This document shows, in pieces, positions 57,165 through 64,000 of a DNA stretch of 64,000 nucleotides. Where the stretch lies: contig NZ_RJVI01000003.1 of assembly GCF_003751635.1 (NCBI RefSeq), positions 252,501 through 316,500 of the forward strand. The letters are read 5' to 3'. This DNA comes from Inmirania thermothiophila. Its GTDB lineage: Bacteria > Pseudomonadota > Gammaproteobacteria > DSM-100275. The position numbers and the translations under genes are program-made. Under the pieces are notes generated by a model. That model did not search any database and was not told where the DNA came from. It saw only the letters and a list, made by a program, of their open reading frames with translations. The number at the start of each line of letters is the position of its first letter. The stretch's first letter is position 1.

Positions 57165-58352
57165 TCAGGCCAGGGTCCCGGGCGAGACCTCGACCTCGGC
57201 GATCTCCCCCTCCGCCGCGCCGGGGGCGCGCAGCCGGATGAAGTTGGGGGTGAGCCCGGTGCCGTCGTCCTCCACCAGCACGGGGTAGCGCCGCCCCAGG
57301 CGGGCCTGGACGAAGGCGGCGCGCTGCGCGCGGCCCAAGGCGCGCAGGGCGGCGGCGCGCCGGCGCCGCTCCTCGGCGGGGATCTGTCCTGGCAGGGCCG
57401 CCGCCTCGGTCCCGGCGCGGGCCGAGAAGGGGAAGACGTGCAGGTGGCTGAGGCCCGCGGTGCGCACCAGGGCCAGGGTCTCGTCGAACTCGGCCTCGGT
57501 CTCGCCGGGAAAGCCTGCGATGAGGTCCGCGGCAAGCGAGACGTCGGGGCGCACCGCCCGCGCCCGCTCGGCGACGCGCAGCACGGTCTCGGCGTCGTGA
57601 CCCCGCCGCATCCGCCTCAGCACCCGGTCGGATCCGCTCTGCACCGACAGATGCAGGTGGTCGCAGACGCGGGGATCGGCGAACGCCTCGAAGAAGGCCG
57701 CATCCAGGTACTGCGGGCCGAGGGAGGAGAGGCGCAGGCGCGGGATCGCGGTCGCCTCGAGGATGCGGGCGAGCAGACGGCCGAGGCGCGCCTCCTGCGG
57801 CCGGCGGGTGTCCTGCGCGCCCCACGCGGCGAGGTTGATCCCGGTGAGCACCACCTCCCGGTAGCCCGCCGCCTCGGCCGCGCGGATCTGCCGCAGCACC
57901 TCGCCTTCCGGCACCGAGCGGTGGCGCCCGCGGGCGATGCGGGTGATGCAGAAGCTGCAGACGTCGTCGCAGCCGTGCTGGATCGCCACCGTCATGCGCG
58001 TGCGCCCCGGCAGCGGCAGGGCCTCGGTGGGCGCGGCGTCGAGGCCCGCGAGCAGGCTGGCCGGATCCAGGTGCACCTCCGCCCCGGGCGCCACCCTGCG
58101 CCAGCCTGCCCCATCCACGCGCGGCCCGCAGCCGCACACCAGCACCCGCTTGCCGGCGCGGGCGGCGGCCCGCGCCTGCTGGCGCGACTTGCGCTCGGCC
58201 TCCGCGGTGACGGTGCAGGTGTTGACGATCACCGCCTCGGCCTCCGCGGGGTGATCCACCGGCTCGTGGCCGGCCGCCACCAGCGACGCCCGCAGCCGTG
58301 CGGCGTCGAGCTGGTTCATGCGGCAGCCGAGGGTGCGGATGTGGACCTTCAT
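57165..58352 (-). CDS. mtaB: tRNA t6A37 methylthiotransferase MtaB
   Basis: Radical SAM enzyme that makes ms2t6A at tRNA position 37. It is 395 residues. The radical SAM cluster Cys are 128, 132 and 135 in HGCDDVCSFC. The auxiliary cluster uses Cys10 (TLGCRMNQLD), Cys46 (VNTCTVT) and a Cys in VCGCG (73-75). The C-terminal TRAM domain is short (about 335-395). LGCRMN rather than the MiaB/RimO sequence places it in the MtaB group. ATG 58352; divergent from the MotB-like gene. Confidence 0.9.
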   Translation of the reverse strand: MKVHIRTLGCRMNQLDAARLRASLVAAGHEPVDHPAEAEAVIVNTCTVTAEAERKSRQQARAAARAGKRVLVCGCGPRVDGAGWRRVAPGAEVHLDPASLLAGLDAAPTEALPLPGRTRMTVAIQHGCDDVCSFCITRIARGRHRSVPEGEVLRQIRAAEAAGYREVVLTGINLAAWGAQDTRRPQEARLGRLLARILEATAIPRLRLSSLGPQYLDAAFFEAFADPRVCDHLHLSVQSGSDRVLRRMRRGHDAETVLRVAERARAVRPDVSLAADLIAGFPGETEAEFDETLALVRTAGLSHLHVFPFSARAGTEAAALPGQIPAEERRRRAAALRALGRAQRAAFVQARLGRRYPVLVEDDGTGLTPNFIRLRAPGAAEGEIAEVEVSPGTLA

Positions 58353-58417
58353 GGGGGCGCGATCATAGCACCGCCTGCGCCCTCAAGGGGGCCGGGCAGG
58401 CTGCCGATAGGGTCGGC

Positions 58418-59146
58418 ATGAGGGAAGAGATGGACAGCGCCGCGGGGGCGGCCCCCGTATTCCCGGATCCGCCGGCGCGGGCGGTCGAGCCGGGCGTGCG
58501 CGCCGACGACTGGGCCACGGACTGGGCGGTGCCCTGGTCCGACCTCATGATGACCATGTTCGTCCTCTTCGCCGCCCTCTTCGCCGCCGGCCTCACCCGC
58601 GGCGAGGGGCCGCGATCGCCGGGCGCGGTGGAGCAGGTCGCGCAGCCTCGGCCGACCCCCAGCCTCGAGCCGCTGACGCGCATCGACGTGCTCGAGCGCA
58701 GCCGCGAGGCCGTGCGCGAGGCGCGCATGGAAGAGGTGGACGTGGTCCTCACCCGGGACAATGCCGTGCGCGTCAGCGTGCGCGGCCCGCTCTTCTTCGA
58801 CCTCGGCAGCGACGCCCTGCGCCCCGAGGCGCAGGCCTTCCTGCGGCGGCTGGCCGAGATCATCCGCGCCACGCCCTACCGCGTGCAGGTGATCGGCCAC
58901 ACCGACGACTACCCGACGCGCGGCGGACGCTTCCCCACCAACTGGGAGCTGTCGGTGCTGCGTGCCACCCGCGTCGCGCGTTTCCTCATCGAGGAAGGCG
59001 GGGTCGAGCCCGCCCGTTTCACGGTCATGGGCCGCGCCTCCTACGATCCGGTGGTGCCGAACCTCAGCGACCGGCACCGCGCCCTCAACCGCCGCGTCGA
59101 CATCCTCATCACGCGGGAGCGCTTCGTGCCGGAGGCGGGGACGTGA
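58418..59146 (+). CDS. MotB-like stator protein with OmpA domain
   Basis: A 242-residue protein with one membrane helix near residues 40-58 (SDLMMTMFVLFAALFAAG) in which Asp42 matches the proton-carrying Asp of MotB. The C-terminal OmpA/MotB domain (about 110-235) has IGHTDDYPTRGGRFPTNWEL and RASYDPVVPNLSDRHRALNR, which bind peptidoglycan. ATG 58418, or ATG 58430 12 bases later. It precedes the MotA-like gene, overlapping it by 4 bases (GTGA); usually motA comes first. No other flagellar gene is in the window. Confidence 0.87.
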   Translation: MREEMDSAAGAAPVFPDPPARAVEPGVRADDWATDWAVPWSDLMMTMFVLFAALFAAGLTRGEGPRSPGAVEQVAQPRPTPSLEPLTRIDVLERSREAVREARMEEVDVVLTRDNAVRVSVRGPLFFDLGSDALRPEAQAFLRRLAEIIRATPYRVQVIGHTDDYPTRGGRFPTNWELSVLRATRVARFLIEEGGVEPARFTVMGRASYDPVVPNLSDRHRALNRRVDILITRERFVPEAGT

Positions 59147-59997
59147 GCCGCTGGAACTGGATCGGCGCGGGGCTCGCCCTCCTGGCCCTGGCGGCCGCCT
59201 TCGCCGCCGGCGGCCATCCGGGCCTCTACCTCAACCTCGCGGGCTTCGCCATCGTCGCCGCCGGCACCGCGGGGGCGGCGCTCCTCAGCTACCCGCTGGG
59301 GGACCTGCGGGCGGCCTGGCGGGTGGCGCGCAACGCCCTCACGGTGGAGCCGCCCGGCGGAGACGCCATCGTGGAGACCCTCATGGACCTTTCGGTGCGG
59401 TCCCGCCGCGACGGCATCCTCGCGCTGGAGGCCGCGGGCGACCAGAGCACGGTGAGCTTCCTCAAGCGCGCCCTGGACCTGCTGGTGGACGGCTACCGCG
59501 GCGCCGAGCTGCGCGAGATCCTCTACACCGAGATGGAATACTTCCGCCTGCGGCGCACCCATCACGAGCGCATCTTCCGCCACCTCGCGCGGCTGGCCCC
59601 GGCCTTCGGTGTCGCCGGCAGCGTGGTCGGCCTCATCGGCATGCTCGGGGGCATCGGCGATCCCGAGGTCATCGTGCGCATGATCCCCATCGCCCTCACC
59701 TCGACCCTCTACGGCATCCTCGCCGCCAACTTCCTCTTCGTGCCCCTGGCCGAGTGCATCCACGCCAAGACCCGCCGCGAGCTGCTCGCCCAGAAGCTCA
59801 TCAGCGACGGTGTGCTCGCCATCGCCTCCGAGCACAACACCCTGCGTCTGCAGAAGAAGCTCGAGTCCTTCCTTACCCCGGCCGAGCGGCCGCGGCCGGT
59901 GGCGAGCCTCGAGGAGCTGCGCGAGCGCTACCGCCGCCTGCGCGAGCAGGAGGAGGCGCGCACGCAGGGCCGGCAGGAGGCCGAGGCACAGGGATGA
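59143..59997 (+). CDS. MotA/TolQ/ExbB-family stator protein
   Basis: A 284-residue membrane protein with four predicted helices. The conserved proton-channel block is PAFGVAGSVVGLIGMLGGIG followed by TSTLYGILAANFLFVPLAE. The cytoplasmic loop SRRDGILALEAAGDQ resembles the flagellar MotA/PomA type rather than ExbB. Start GTG 59143. It should form a proton- or sodium-driven stator with the MotB-like protein. A basic and acidic tail (about 245-284) is longer than needed. Its stop overlaps the exonuclease start. Confidence 0.88.
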   Translation: MSRWNWIGAGLALLALAAAFAAGGHPGLYLNLAGFAIVAAGTAGAALLSYPLGDLRAAWRVARNALTVEPPGGDAIVETLMDLSVRSRRDGILALEAAGDQSTVSFLKRALDLLVDGYRGAELREILYTEMEYFRLRRTHHERIFRHLARLAPAFGVAGSVVGLIGMLGGIGDPEVIVRMIPIALTSTLYGILAANFLFVPLAECIHAKTRRELLAQKLISDGVLAIASEHNTLRLQKKLESFLTPAERPRPVASLEELRERYRRLREQEEARTQGRQEAEAQG

Positions 59998-60551
59998 GCC
60001 GGTTGGCGGCGGACGCCGTGGTGGTGGTGGACGTGGAGGCCACCTGCTGGCGCGGCCCGCCGCCCCCCGGGGAGCGCCCCGAGATCGTCGAGATCGGGGT
60101 CTGCGTGCTGGACGCGCGGGCGCGGGCCCTCGGCGAGACCGCCTCCATCCTCGTGCGGCCCGAGCGCTCCCGCGTGAGCGCCTTCTGCACCGAGCTCACG
60201 GGGCTGACCCCGGAGGCGGTGGCCGGGGGGATGTCCTTCGCCGAGGCCTGCACGCGGCTGCGCCGGGCCTGGGCCGCTAAGCGCCGGGTCTGGGCCTCCT
60301 GGGGCGACTACGACCGCCTCCAGTTCCAGCGCCAGTGCGCCGAGGCCGGGGTCGCCTATCCCTTCGGCCCGAGCCATCTCAACGTCAAGGCGCTGGCGGC
60401 GCTGGCCTGGGGCTGGGACGCCCCGTGCGGCCTCGGGGAGGCGCTGGAGCGGCTCGGGATGCGCTTCGAGGGGCGCCCCCACCGGGGCATCGACGACGCC
60501 CGCAATGTGGCGCGGGTGCTGGCGCGGATCCTCTGGGGCATCGGCGTCTAG
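59994..60551 (+). CDS. DEDDh 3'-5' exonuclease, ERI1/KapD-like
   Basis: A 185-residue exonuclease of the DnaQ superfamily. The first Asp-Glu pair is in VVDVEATCW (about 12-20), the second Asp in VWASWGDYDRLQFQ, and the final His and Asp in HRGIDDARNVARVL. The ERI1-like spacing and WxSWGDYD segment separate it from DNA polymerase epsilon. Substrate, RNA or DNA, is unknown. ATG 59994 overlaps the motA-like stop. No defence or flagellar role can be drawn from the pairing alone. Confidence 0.88.
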   Translation: MSRLAADAVVVVDVEATCWRGPPPPGERPEIVEIGVCVLDARARALGETASILVRPERSRVSAFCTELTGLTPEAVAGGMSFAEACTRLRRAWAAKRRVWASWGDYDRLQFQRQCAEAGVAYPFGPSHLNVKALAALAWGWDAPCGLGEALERLGMRFEGRPHRGIDDARNVARVLARILWGIGV

Positions 60552-60579
60552 CCGGGGCCGGGGGTGCCGCCGAGCGTGG

Positions 60580-60655
60580 TGGTGGGCCGTGCAGGAGTCG
60601 AACCTGCGACCTACGGATTAAAAGTCCGCTGCTCTACCGGCTGAGCTAACGGCCC
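60580..60655 (-). tRNA. tRNA-Lys (anticodon TTT)
   Basis: A 76-base tRNA read leftward from 60655. The acceptor begins GGGCCGT and pairs with the CGGCCC end, followed by encoded ACCA. D arm TTAGCTCAGCCGGTAGAGC, anticodon loop CTTTTAA with TTT, and the T arm GCAGGTTCGACTCCTGC (the plus strand shows gcaggagtcgaacctgc) are all regular. Lysine decoding AAA/AAG. It is convergent with the exonuclease gene. Confidence 0.97.
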
Positions 60656-60728
60656 GGCCGCGCGCCTTGCAGGGGCGCGGTGCCGGCGGATGATAGCCGT
60701 CCCCGGGCGGCGCCGCAAAAGGCCGCGC

Positions 60729-61928
60729 CTACACCGCCTCCAGGCGCCGCATCCTCGCGGGGAGCAGGCGCAGGTCCGCCAGCGCCGTCAGCAGCGCCGC
60801 CCCCCACGTGGCCTCGCCCTCGTAGACCATGCGGTAGTACTGCACCTTCATGGTCAGGGCGGCGCCGAGGATGATGGCCCCCAGGGCGAGGAAGGAGCCG
60901 AGGGCGAGGGTGGAGACGCCGGTGACGCCCTGGCCGATGGTGCAGCCGAGGCCCAGCACCCCGCCGATGCCCATGAGCGCCCCGCCCGCCACGTGGGCGA
61001 GGGCGTCGCGCAGGTCGCGGAACCACTCGACGCGGAAGCCGCCGCTCGCCAGCGCCCACAGCAGCGAGCCCAGGATCACCCCGGCCACGGAGACCACGCC
61101 GAAGGTGACGAGTCCCGGCGGGAAGCCCTGCATCGCGAGATAGAGGGTCTCACCCGAGGGATTGACGAAGGTGAAGGACTGCACCCCGACCCCCGCCGGC
61201 GGCTGCTCGGCGAAGTCCGCGAACTCCTTCCAGTCGGCGCCCCAGGGTCCGCCGGTGACGTACCAGGCGCCGACCACCACCGCCCCCACCACGAGGCCGC
61301 CGACGATGTTGTCGGCGGTGCGGAAGTGCTCCGAGCGGAAGGCGAACCAGACCAGCCCCGCCACCAGGGCGGCGCCGAGGGCGTAGTGCAGGGCGCCGGA
61401 CCAGGGCCCCCCCGCGCCCAGGAGGGTGCCGAGCTCCTGGCTCGGGATCCCCAGCGCCGCGAGGTCGATGCTCAGGGGCAGCATCCAGGAGTGGAACACG
61501 ACCCCGTAGAAGTCCGTGCGGGTCATGAGGAAGGCGAACAGCCCCATGACCAGGAACACCACCAGCGACTTGAGGTTGCCGCCGCCGATGCGCACCAGCG
61601 TCTTGTTGCCGCAGCCCGAGGCGAGGGTCATGCCGATGCCGAAGAGCAGGCCGCCGAGGAGGAAGCGGGGCCACATGAAGAGGGCGCTGCGATAGGGCGG
61701 GCGGGTGCCGCTGAGGTCGAGGATGCCCGCGGCCTCGAGCGCCAGCGTGCCGGCGGTGGCGACGGCGATGGCGAAGAGCCAGGCGCGGATGCGGCCGGTG
61801 TGGCCCATGTTGACCAGGTCCGAGACTGCACCCATGGTGCAGAAGTTGGTCTTGTTGGCCACCGCGCCCAGCACCAGCGACAGCACGAAGACGGCGCCGA
61901 GCACCTTCTGGGTGATCTCGAGCTCCAC
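60729..61928 (-). CDS. YeeE/YedE family sulfur (thiosulfate) transporter
   Basis: A 399-residue inner-membrane protein with about nine helices. Conserved cysteines lie in NFCTMGAV (Cys30), LASGCGNKTLV (about 107) and LGLGCTIGQGVTG (about 326); in the studied YeeE these form a path for thiosulfate. A gap of 123 bases separates it from queC, and GTG 61928 has GGAGGAGA upstream. It stands alone without tusA, but a tusA-dsrE2 pair lies 10 kb left. Uptake of reduced sulfur, or export of it, cannot be separated by sequence. Confidence 0.9.
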   Translation of the reverse strand: MELEITQKVLGAVFVLSLVLGAVANKTNFCTMGAVSDLVNMGHTGRIRAWLFAIAVATAGTLALEAAGILDLSGTRPPYRSALFMWPRFLLGGLLFGIGMTLASGCGNKTLVRIGGGNLKSLVVFLVMGLFAFLMTRTDFYGVVFHSWMLPLSIDLAALGIPSQELGTLLGAGGPWSGALHYALGAALVAGLVWFAFRSEHFRTADNIVGGLVVGAVVVGAWYVTGGPWGADWKEFADFAEQPPAGVGVQSFTFVNPSGETLYLAMQGFPPGLVTFGVVSVAGVILGSLLWALASGGFRVEWFRDLRDALAHVAGGALMGIGGVLGLGCTIGQGVTGVSTLALGSFLALGAIILGAALTMKVQYYRMVYEGEATWGAALLTALADLRLLPARMRRLEAV

Positions 61929-61941
61929 CGCGGTCTCCTCC

Positions 61942-61975
61942 GAATCCGGCCTTCGAGGCTCTGGGCCGGATTCTA
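61942..61975 (-). promoter_or_regulatory. 10-bp perfect inverted repeat over the yeeE -10 box
   Basis: GAATCCGGCC (61942-61951) and GGCCGGATTC (61964-61973) are exact inverse copies with a 12-base spacer. On the minus strand TAGAAT (61975-61970) is the likely -10 box of yeeE, overlapped by the upstream arm. The second arm ends 13 bases before the GTG. It may be an operator or a leader hairpin. Confidence 0.6.
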
Positions 61976-62051
61976 CCCGCGCCCCGCGGGCACCGGGCCC
62001 GGGCGGATCCCAGAAAATATCTATGGAATCCCAAGCACCCCTGATGGCCGG

Positions 62052-62723
62052 TCAGCGGTAGCGCGTCGGGTCCGGCAGTCCCGCCTCGGCGAAGCCTTGG
62101 GCGCGCAGGCGGCAGGCGTCGCAGCGGCCGCAGGCGCGTCCCTCGGCGTCCGCCTGGTAGCAGGAGACGGTGAGGGCGTAGTCGACCCCGAGGCGGACGC
62201 CCTCGCGGATGATCTCGGCCTTGCGCAAGCGGAGCAGGGGGGCGTGGATGCGGAAGCGCCGGCCCTCGACACCGGCGCGGGTGGCGAGGTTGGCGAGGCG
62301 TTCGAAGGCCTCGACGAAGGCGGGGCGGCAGTCAGGGTAGCCCGAGTAGTCGACGGCGTTGACGCCGACGAAGATGTCCGCCGCGCCGAGCACCTCCGCC
62401 CAGCCCAGGGCCAGGGCCAGCAGCACGGTGTTGCGCGCCGGGACGTAGGTGACCGGGATGCCCTCGGTGGGCGCGGTGGGGACGGCGATGGCCGGGTCGG
62501 TGAGGGCGGAGCCGCCGATGGCGCCGAGGTCGATGGCCACCACCTTGTGCGCGACGGCGCCGAGGGCGGCGGCGATGCGGGCGGCGGCGGCGAGCTCGGC
62601 GTCGTGGCGCTGGCCGTAGCGGACGCTGAGGGCGTGGCAGGCGAAGCCGCGCGCCCGCGCGATGGCGAGGGTGGTGGCCGAGTCGAGGCCTCCCGAGAGC
62701 AGCACCACCGCGGGGGTGCTCAT
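62052..62723 (-). CDS. queC: 7-cyano-7-deazaguanine (preQ0) synthase
   Basis: ATP-dependent enzyme converting 7-carboxy-7-deazaguanine and ammonia to preQ0 for queuosine. It has 223 residues. The PP-loop [10 protein letters not shown] (9-18) and the C-terminal zinc site [17 protein letters not shown] (about 190-206) are intact. ATG 62723 overlaps the queE stop (ATGA). Confidence 0.96.
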   Translation of the reverse strand: MSTPAVVLLSGGLDSATTLAIARARGFACHALSVRYGQRHDAELAAAARIAAALGAVAHKVVAIDLGAIGGSALTDPAIAVPTAPTEGIPVTYVPARNTVLLALALGWAEVLGAADIFVGVNAVDYSGYPDCRPAFVEAFERLANLATRAGVEGRRFRIHAPLLRLRKAEIIREGVRLGVDYALTVSCYQADAEGRACGRCDACRLRAQGFAEAGLPDPTRYR

Positions 62724-63364
62724 CGGCCGCGCACCTCGCCCCAGAGCAGCTTGTGCAGCTGGAGCTGGAGCCGCACCGGCAGGGCGTCGGCGAGGATCCA
62801 CTCGGCCAGCGTGGCCGCCTCCAGCTCGCCCCAGGCGGGGGCGAGGAGCACGGTGCAGCGCGCGTCGAGGCGGTGCCGCACGACCACCTCGCGGGCCCAC
62901 TCGTAGTCCGCGCGGTCGGTGAGCACCAGCTTGACCTGATCCTGGGGGCGCAGCCGCCCGAGGTTGGCCCAGCGGTTGCGCCCGCTCTCCCCCGAGCCCG
63001 GCGTCTTGAGATCCATGACCACGGTCACACGCGGGTCGATCCCGCCGATGTCCAGCGCTCCCGAGGTCTCGAGGCTGACCGCGTAGCCGGCGTCGCACAG
63101 GCGCGAGAGGAGCTCGCGGCAGCCGGCCTGGGCCAGCGGCTCGCCGCCGGTGACGCAGGCCGCGGGGGCCGGGGGCAGGGCGCGCACCGCCTCCACCACC
63201 GCCGCCACCGACATCGTCTCGCCGCCGCTGAAGGCATAGGCGGTGTCGCAGTAGCGGCAGCGCAGCGGGCAGCCGGTCAGGCGCACGAACACCGTCGGCA
63301 GGCCCGCGGCGAGGCCCTCGCCCTGCAGCGAGCGGAAGATCTCGGTGACGCGAAGCTGCGCCAT
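62720..63364 (-). CDS. queE: 7-carboxy-7-deazaguanine synthase
   Basis: Radical SAM enzyme that contracts carboxytetrahydropterin to the deazaguanine base. It has 214 residues. The cluster motif is CPLRCRYC (Cys32, 36, 39), and [16 protein letters not shown] and SLETSG are family segments. It acts between QueD (not in the window) and QueC. ATG 63364 is 7 bases after cpoB, the classic tol-pal-cpoB-queE order. Confidence 0.96.
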   Translation of the reverse strand: MAQLRVTEIFRSLQGEGLAAGLPTVFVRLTGCPLRCRYCDTAYAFSGGETMSVAAVVEAVRALPPAPAACVTGGEPLAQAGCRELLSRLCDAGYAVSLETSGALDIGGIDPRVTVVMDLKTPGSGESGRNRWANLGRLRPQDQVKLVLTDRADYEWAREVVVRHRLDARCTVLLAPAWGELEAATLAEWILADALPVRLQLQLHKLLWGEVRGR

Positions 63365-63371
63365 CCGTGCC

Positions 63372-64000
63372 TCAGCGCCCCTCCCGCTTCATCCGCTGAA
63401 GCCGCTGGGAGGCGAGGCGGGCGGCGGTGCTCTGCGGGAAGCGCTGCAGCACCTCGTTGAGGGTGGCCCGGGCCTCGTCCCAGCGCCGCAGCTCGTACTG
63501 GCAGAAGCCGATCTTGAGCAGGGCGTCCGGCACCTTGGGGCTGTCTGGGAAGCCCCCCACCACCTTGCGGAACTCAGCCAGGGCCTGCTCGAACTGCCGG
63601 GTCACGTAGTAGGCCTCGCCGAGCCAGTACTGGGCGTTGTCGGCGTAGCCCCCCTTGGGATAGCGGCCGAGGAAGGCCTGGAACTCGGCGATGGCGCGGT
63701 CGTAGCGGCCCTCCTTGAGGAGGTCGAAGGCGAGCTGGTAGGCGGCCTGCTCCTGGAGGGGGTCGGTCGCGGCGGCCGGCGCGGGCGCAGGGGCCGGCGC
63801 GGCACCCGCGGGCGGGGTCGCGGCCGGCGCCGCAGGTGGCGCGGCCGCGTTCCCCGGGGCGCCCGGCGCGGGGGCGGAGGGGGCCGGCGCGGACAGTGCG
63901 GAGACAGCGGGCGCCGCGACGGAGGGCGCGGGGGCCGCGGGGGTGCCGGCCGCCTCCAGCCGCCGCAGGCGCCGGTCCAGGTCGAGGTAGAGCTCGCGCT
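63372..64000 (-). CDS. cpoB: Cell division coordinator CpoB (YbgF), N-terminus beyond window
   Basis: Periplasmic TPR protein that links Tol-Pal activity to PBP1B during division. The visible 208 residues begin inside the coiled coil (RELYLDLDRRLRRLEA), pass through an Ala/Pro linker of about 60 residues, then three TPR motifs: YQLAFDLLKEGRYDRAIAEF, NAQYWLGEAYYVTRQFEQAL and DALLKIGFCQYELRRWDEAR, ending QRLQRMKREGR. The signal peptide and start lie outside the window on the right. The start of the window's tol-pal genes is likely just upstream. Confidence 0.92.
   Translation of the reverse strand, partial: RELYLDLDRRLRRLEAAGTPAAPAPSVAAPAVSALSAPAPSAPAPGAPGNAAAPPAAPAATPPAGAAPAPAPAPAAATDPLQEQAAYQLAFDLLKEGRYDRAIAEFQAFLGRYPKGGYADNAQYWLGEAYYVTRQFEQALAEFRKVVGGFPDSPKVPDALLKIGFCQYELRRWDEARATLNEVLQRFPQSTAARLASQRLQRMKREGR

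Noticed and set aside
54556-58137. Minus-strand open frame of nearly 1200 codons
   Set aside because: It covers soxX and soxB in antisense and mtaB in the wrong frame; composition is low-complexity and no family is recognisable.
58418-60551. Zorya-type defence system
   Set aside because: ZorC, ZorD or ZorE genes are not present and the MotA-like protein lacks the long tail of ZorA. Kept only as a remote possibility.

Overview
The window is a gene-dense piece of a very GC-rich chromosome (clearly above 70 percent GC by eye). No stretch longer than about 200 bases lacks a gene; the longest is the 202 bases before htpX. Gene order and families point to a gammaproteobacterium: the mlaFEDCB-ibaG-murA-his block, lptCAB-rpoN-hpf-ptsN, ndk-rlmN-pilW-rodZ-ispG-hisS-yfgM-bamB, and cpoB-queE-queC are all standard there. 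The sox genes, tusA-dsrE2 and a YeeE/YedE transporter suggest a sulfur-oxidising, probably chemolithotrophic member of the Chromatiales/Ectothiorhodospiraceae type. That placement is an inference. I see no phage, insertion sequence, CRISPR array or replication origin. Neighbouring genes mostly overlap by 1-20 bases (ATGA, GTGA), so long co-transcribed units are likely.

Layout. 1-5000: the truncated sthA (minus), a DUF3830 gene (plus), then minus-strand folE2-amidotransferase-yjbQ and xseB-ispA. 5000-7600: rubrerythrin, Fe-S oxidoreductase and DUF3501 behind a strong promoter that holds a 15-bp dyad. 7600-14600: CNP1-parE-parC, htpX and a DUF1015 gene. 14700-25900: cysE, a shortened isc cluster (iscR-iscS-iscA only), then ndk through bamB and a MarC-family gene. 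25900-28600: trxC, an EamA transporter, mgtE.

28700-39600 (minus) reads from the right: yrbG-like antiporter, kdsD, kdsC, lptC, lptA, lptB, rpoN, hpf, ptsN, hprK, rapZ, a mannose-type EIIA, HPr, EI, mgtE. It joins LPS core-precursor synthesis and export to sigma-54 and a regulatory phosphotransferase system with no sugar permease. 39700-50400 (plus): mlaFED, a TolC-like gene, mlaCB, an ABC-2 exporter, ibaG, murA, hisG, hisD, hisC.

50400-57200 is the sulfur region: tusA-dsrE2 (minus), a BepA-like protease (plus) and soxYZAXB (plus) without soxCD. A Sox system without SoxCD normally hands sulfane sulfur to storage or a cytoplasmic route, and TusA and DsrE2 are carriers for such a route. A YeeE/YedE transporter follows at 61 kb. 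57200-64000: mtaB, a stator pair in the order motB-motA, a DEDDh exonuclease, tRNA-Lys, queC, queE and the truncated cpoB.

The most notable non-coding signals are perfect or near-perfect dyads at the sulfur-gene promoters (sox, tusA/bepA, yeeE), dyads at the rubrerythrin, iscR and mla promoters, and several long GC-rich hairpins with 5-base loops between cotranscribed or convergent genes.
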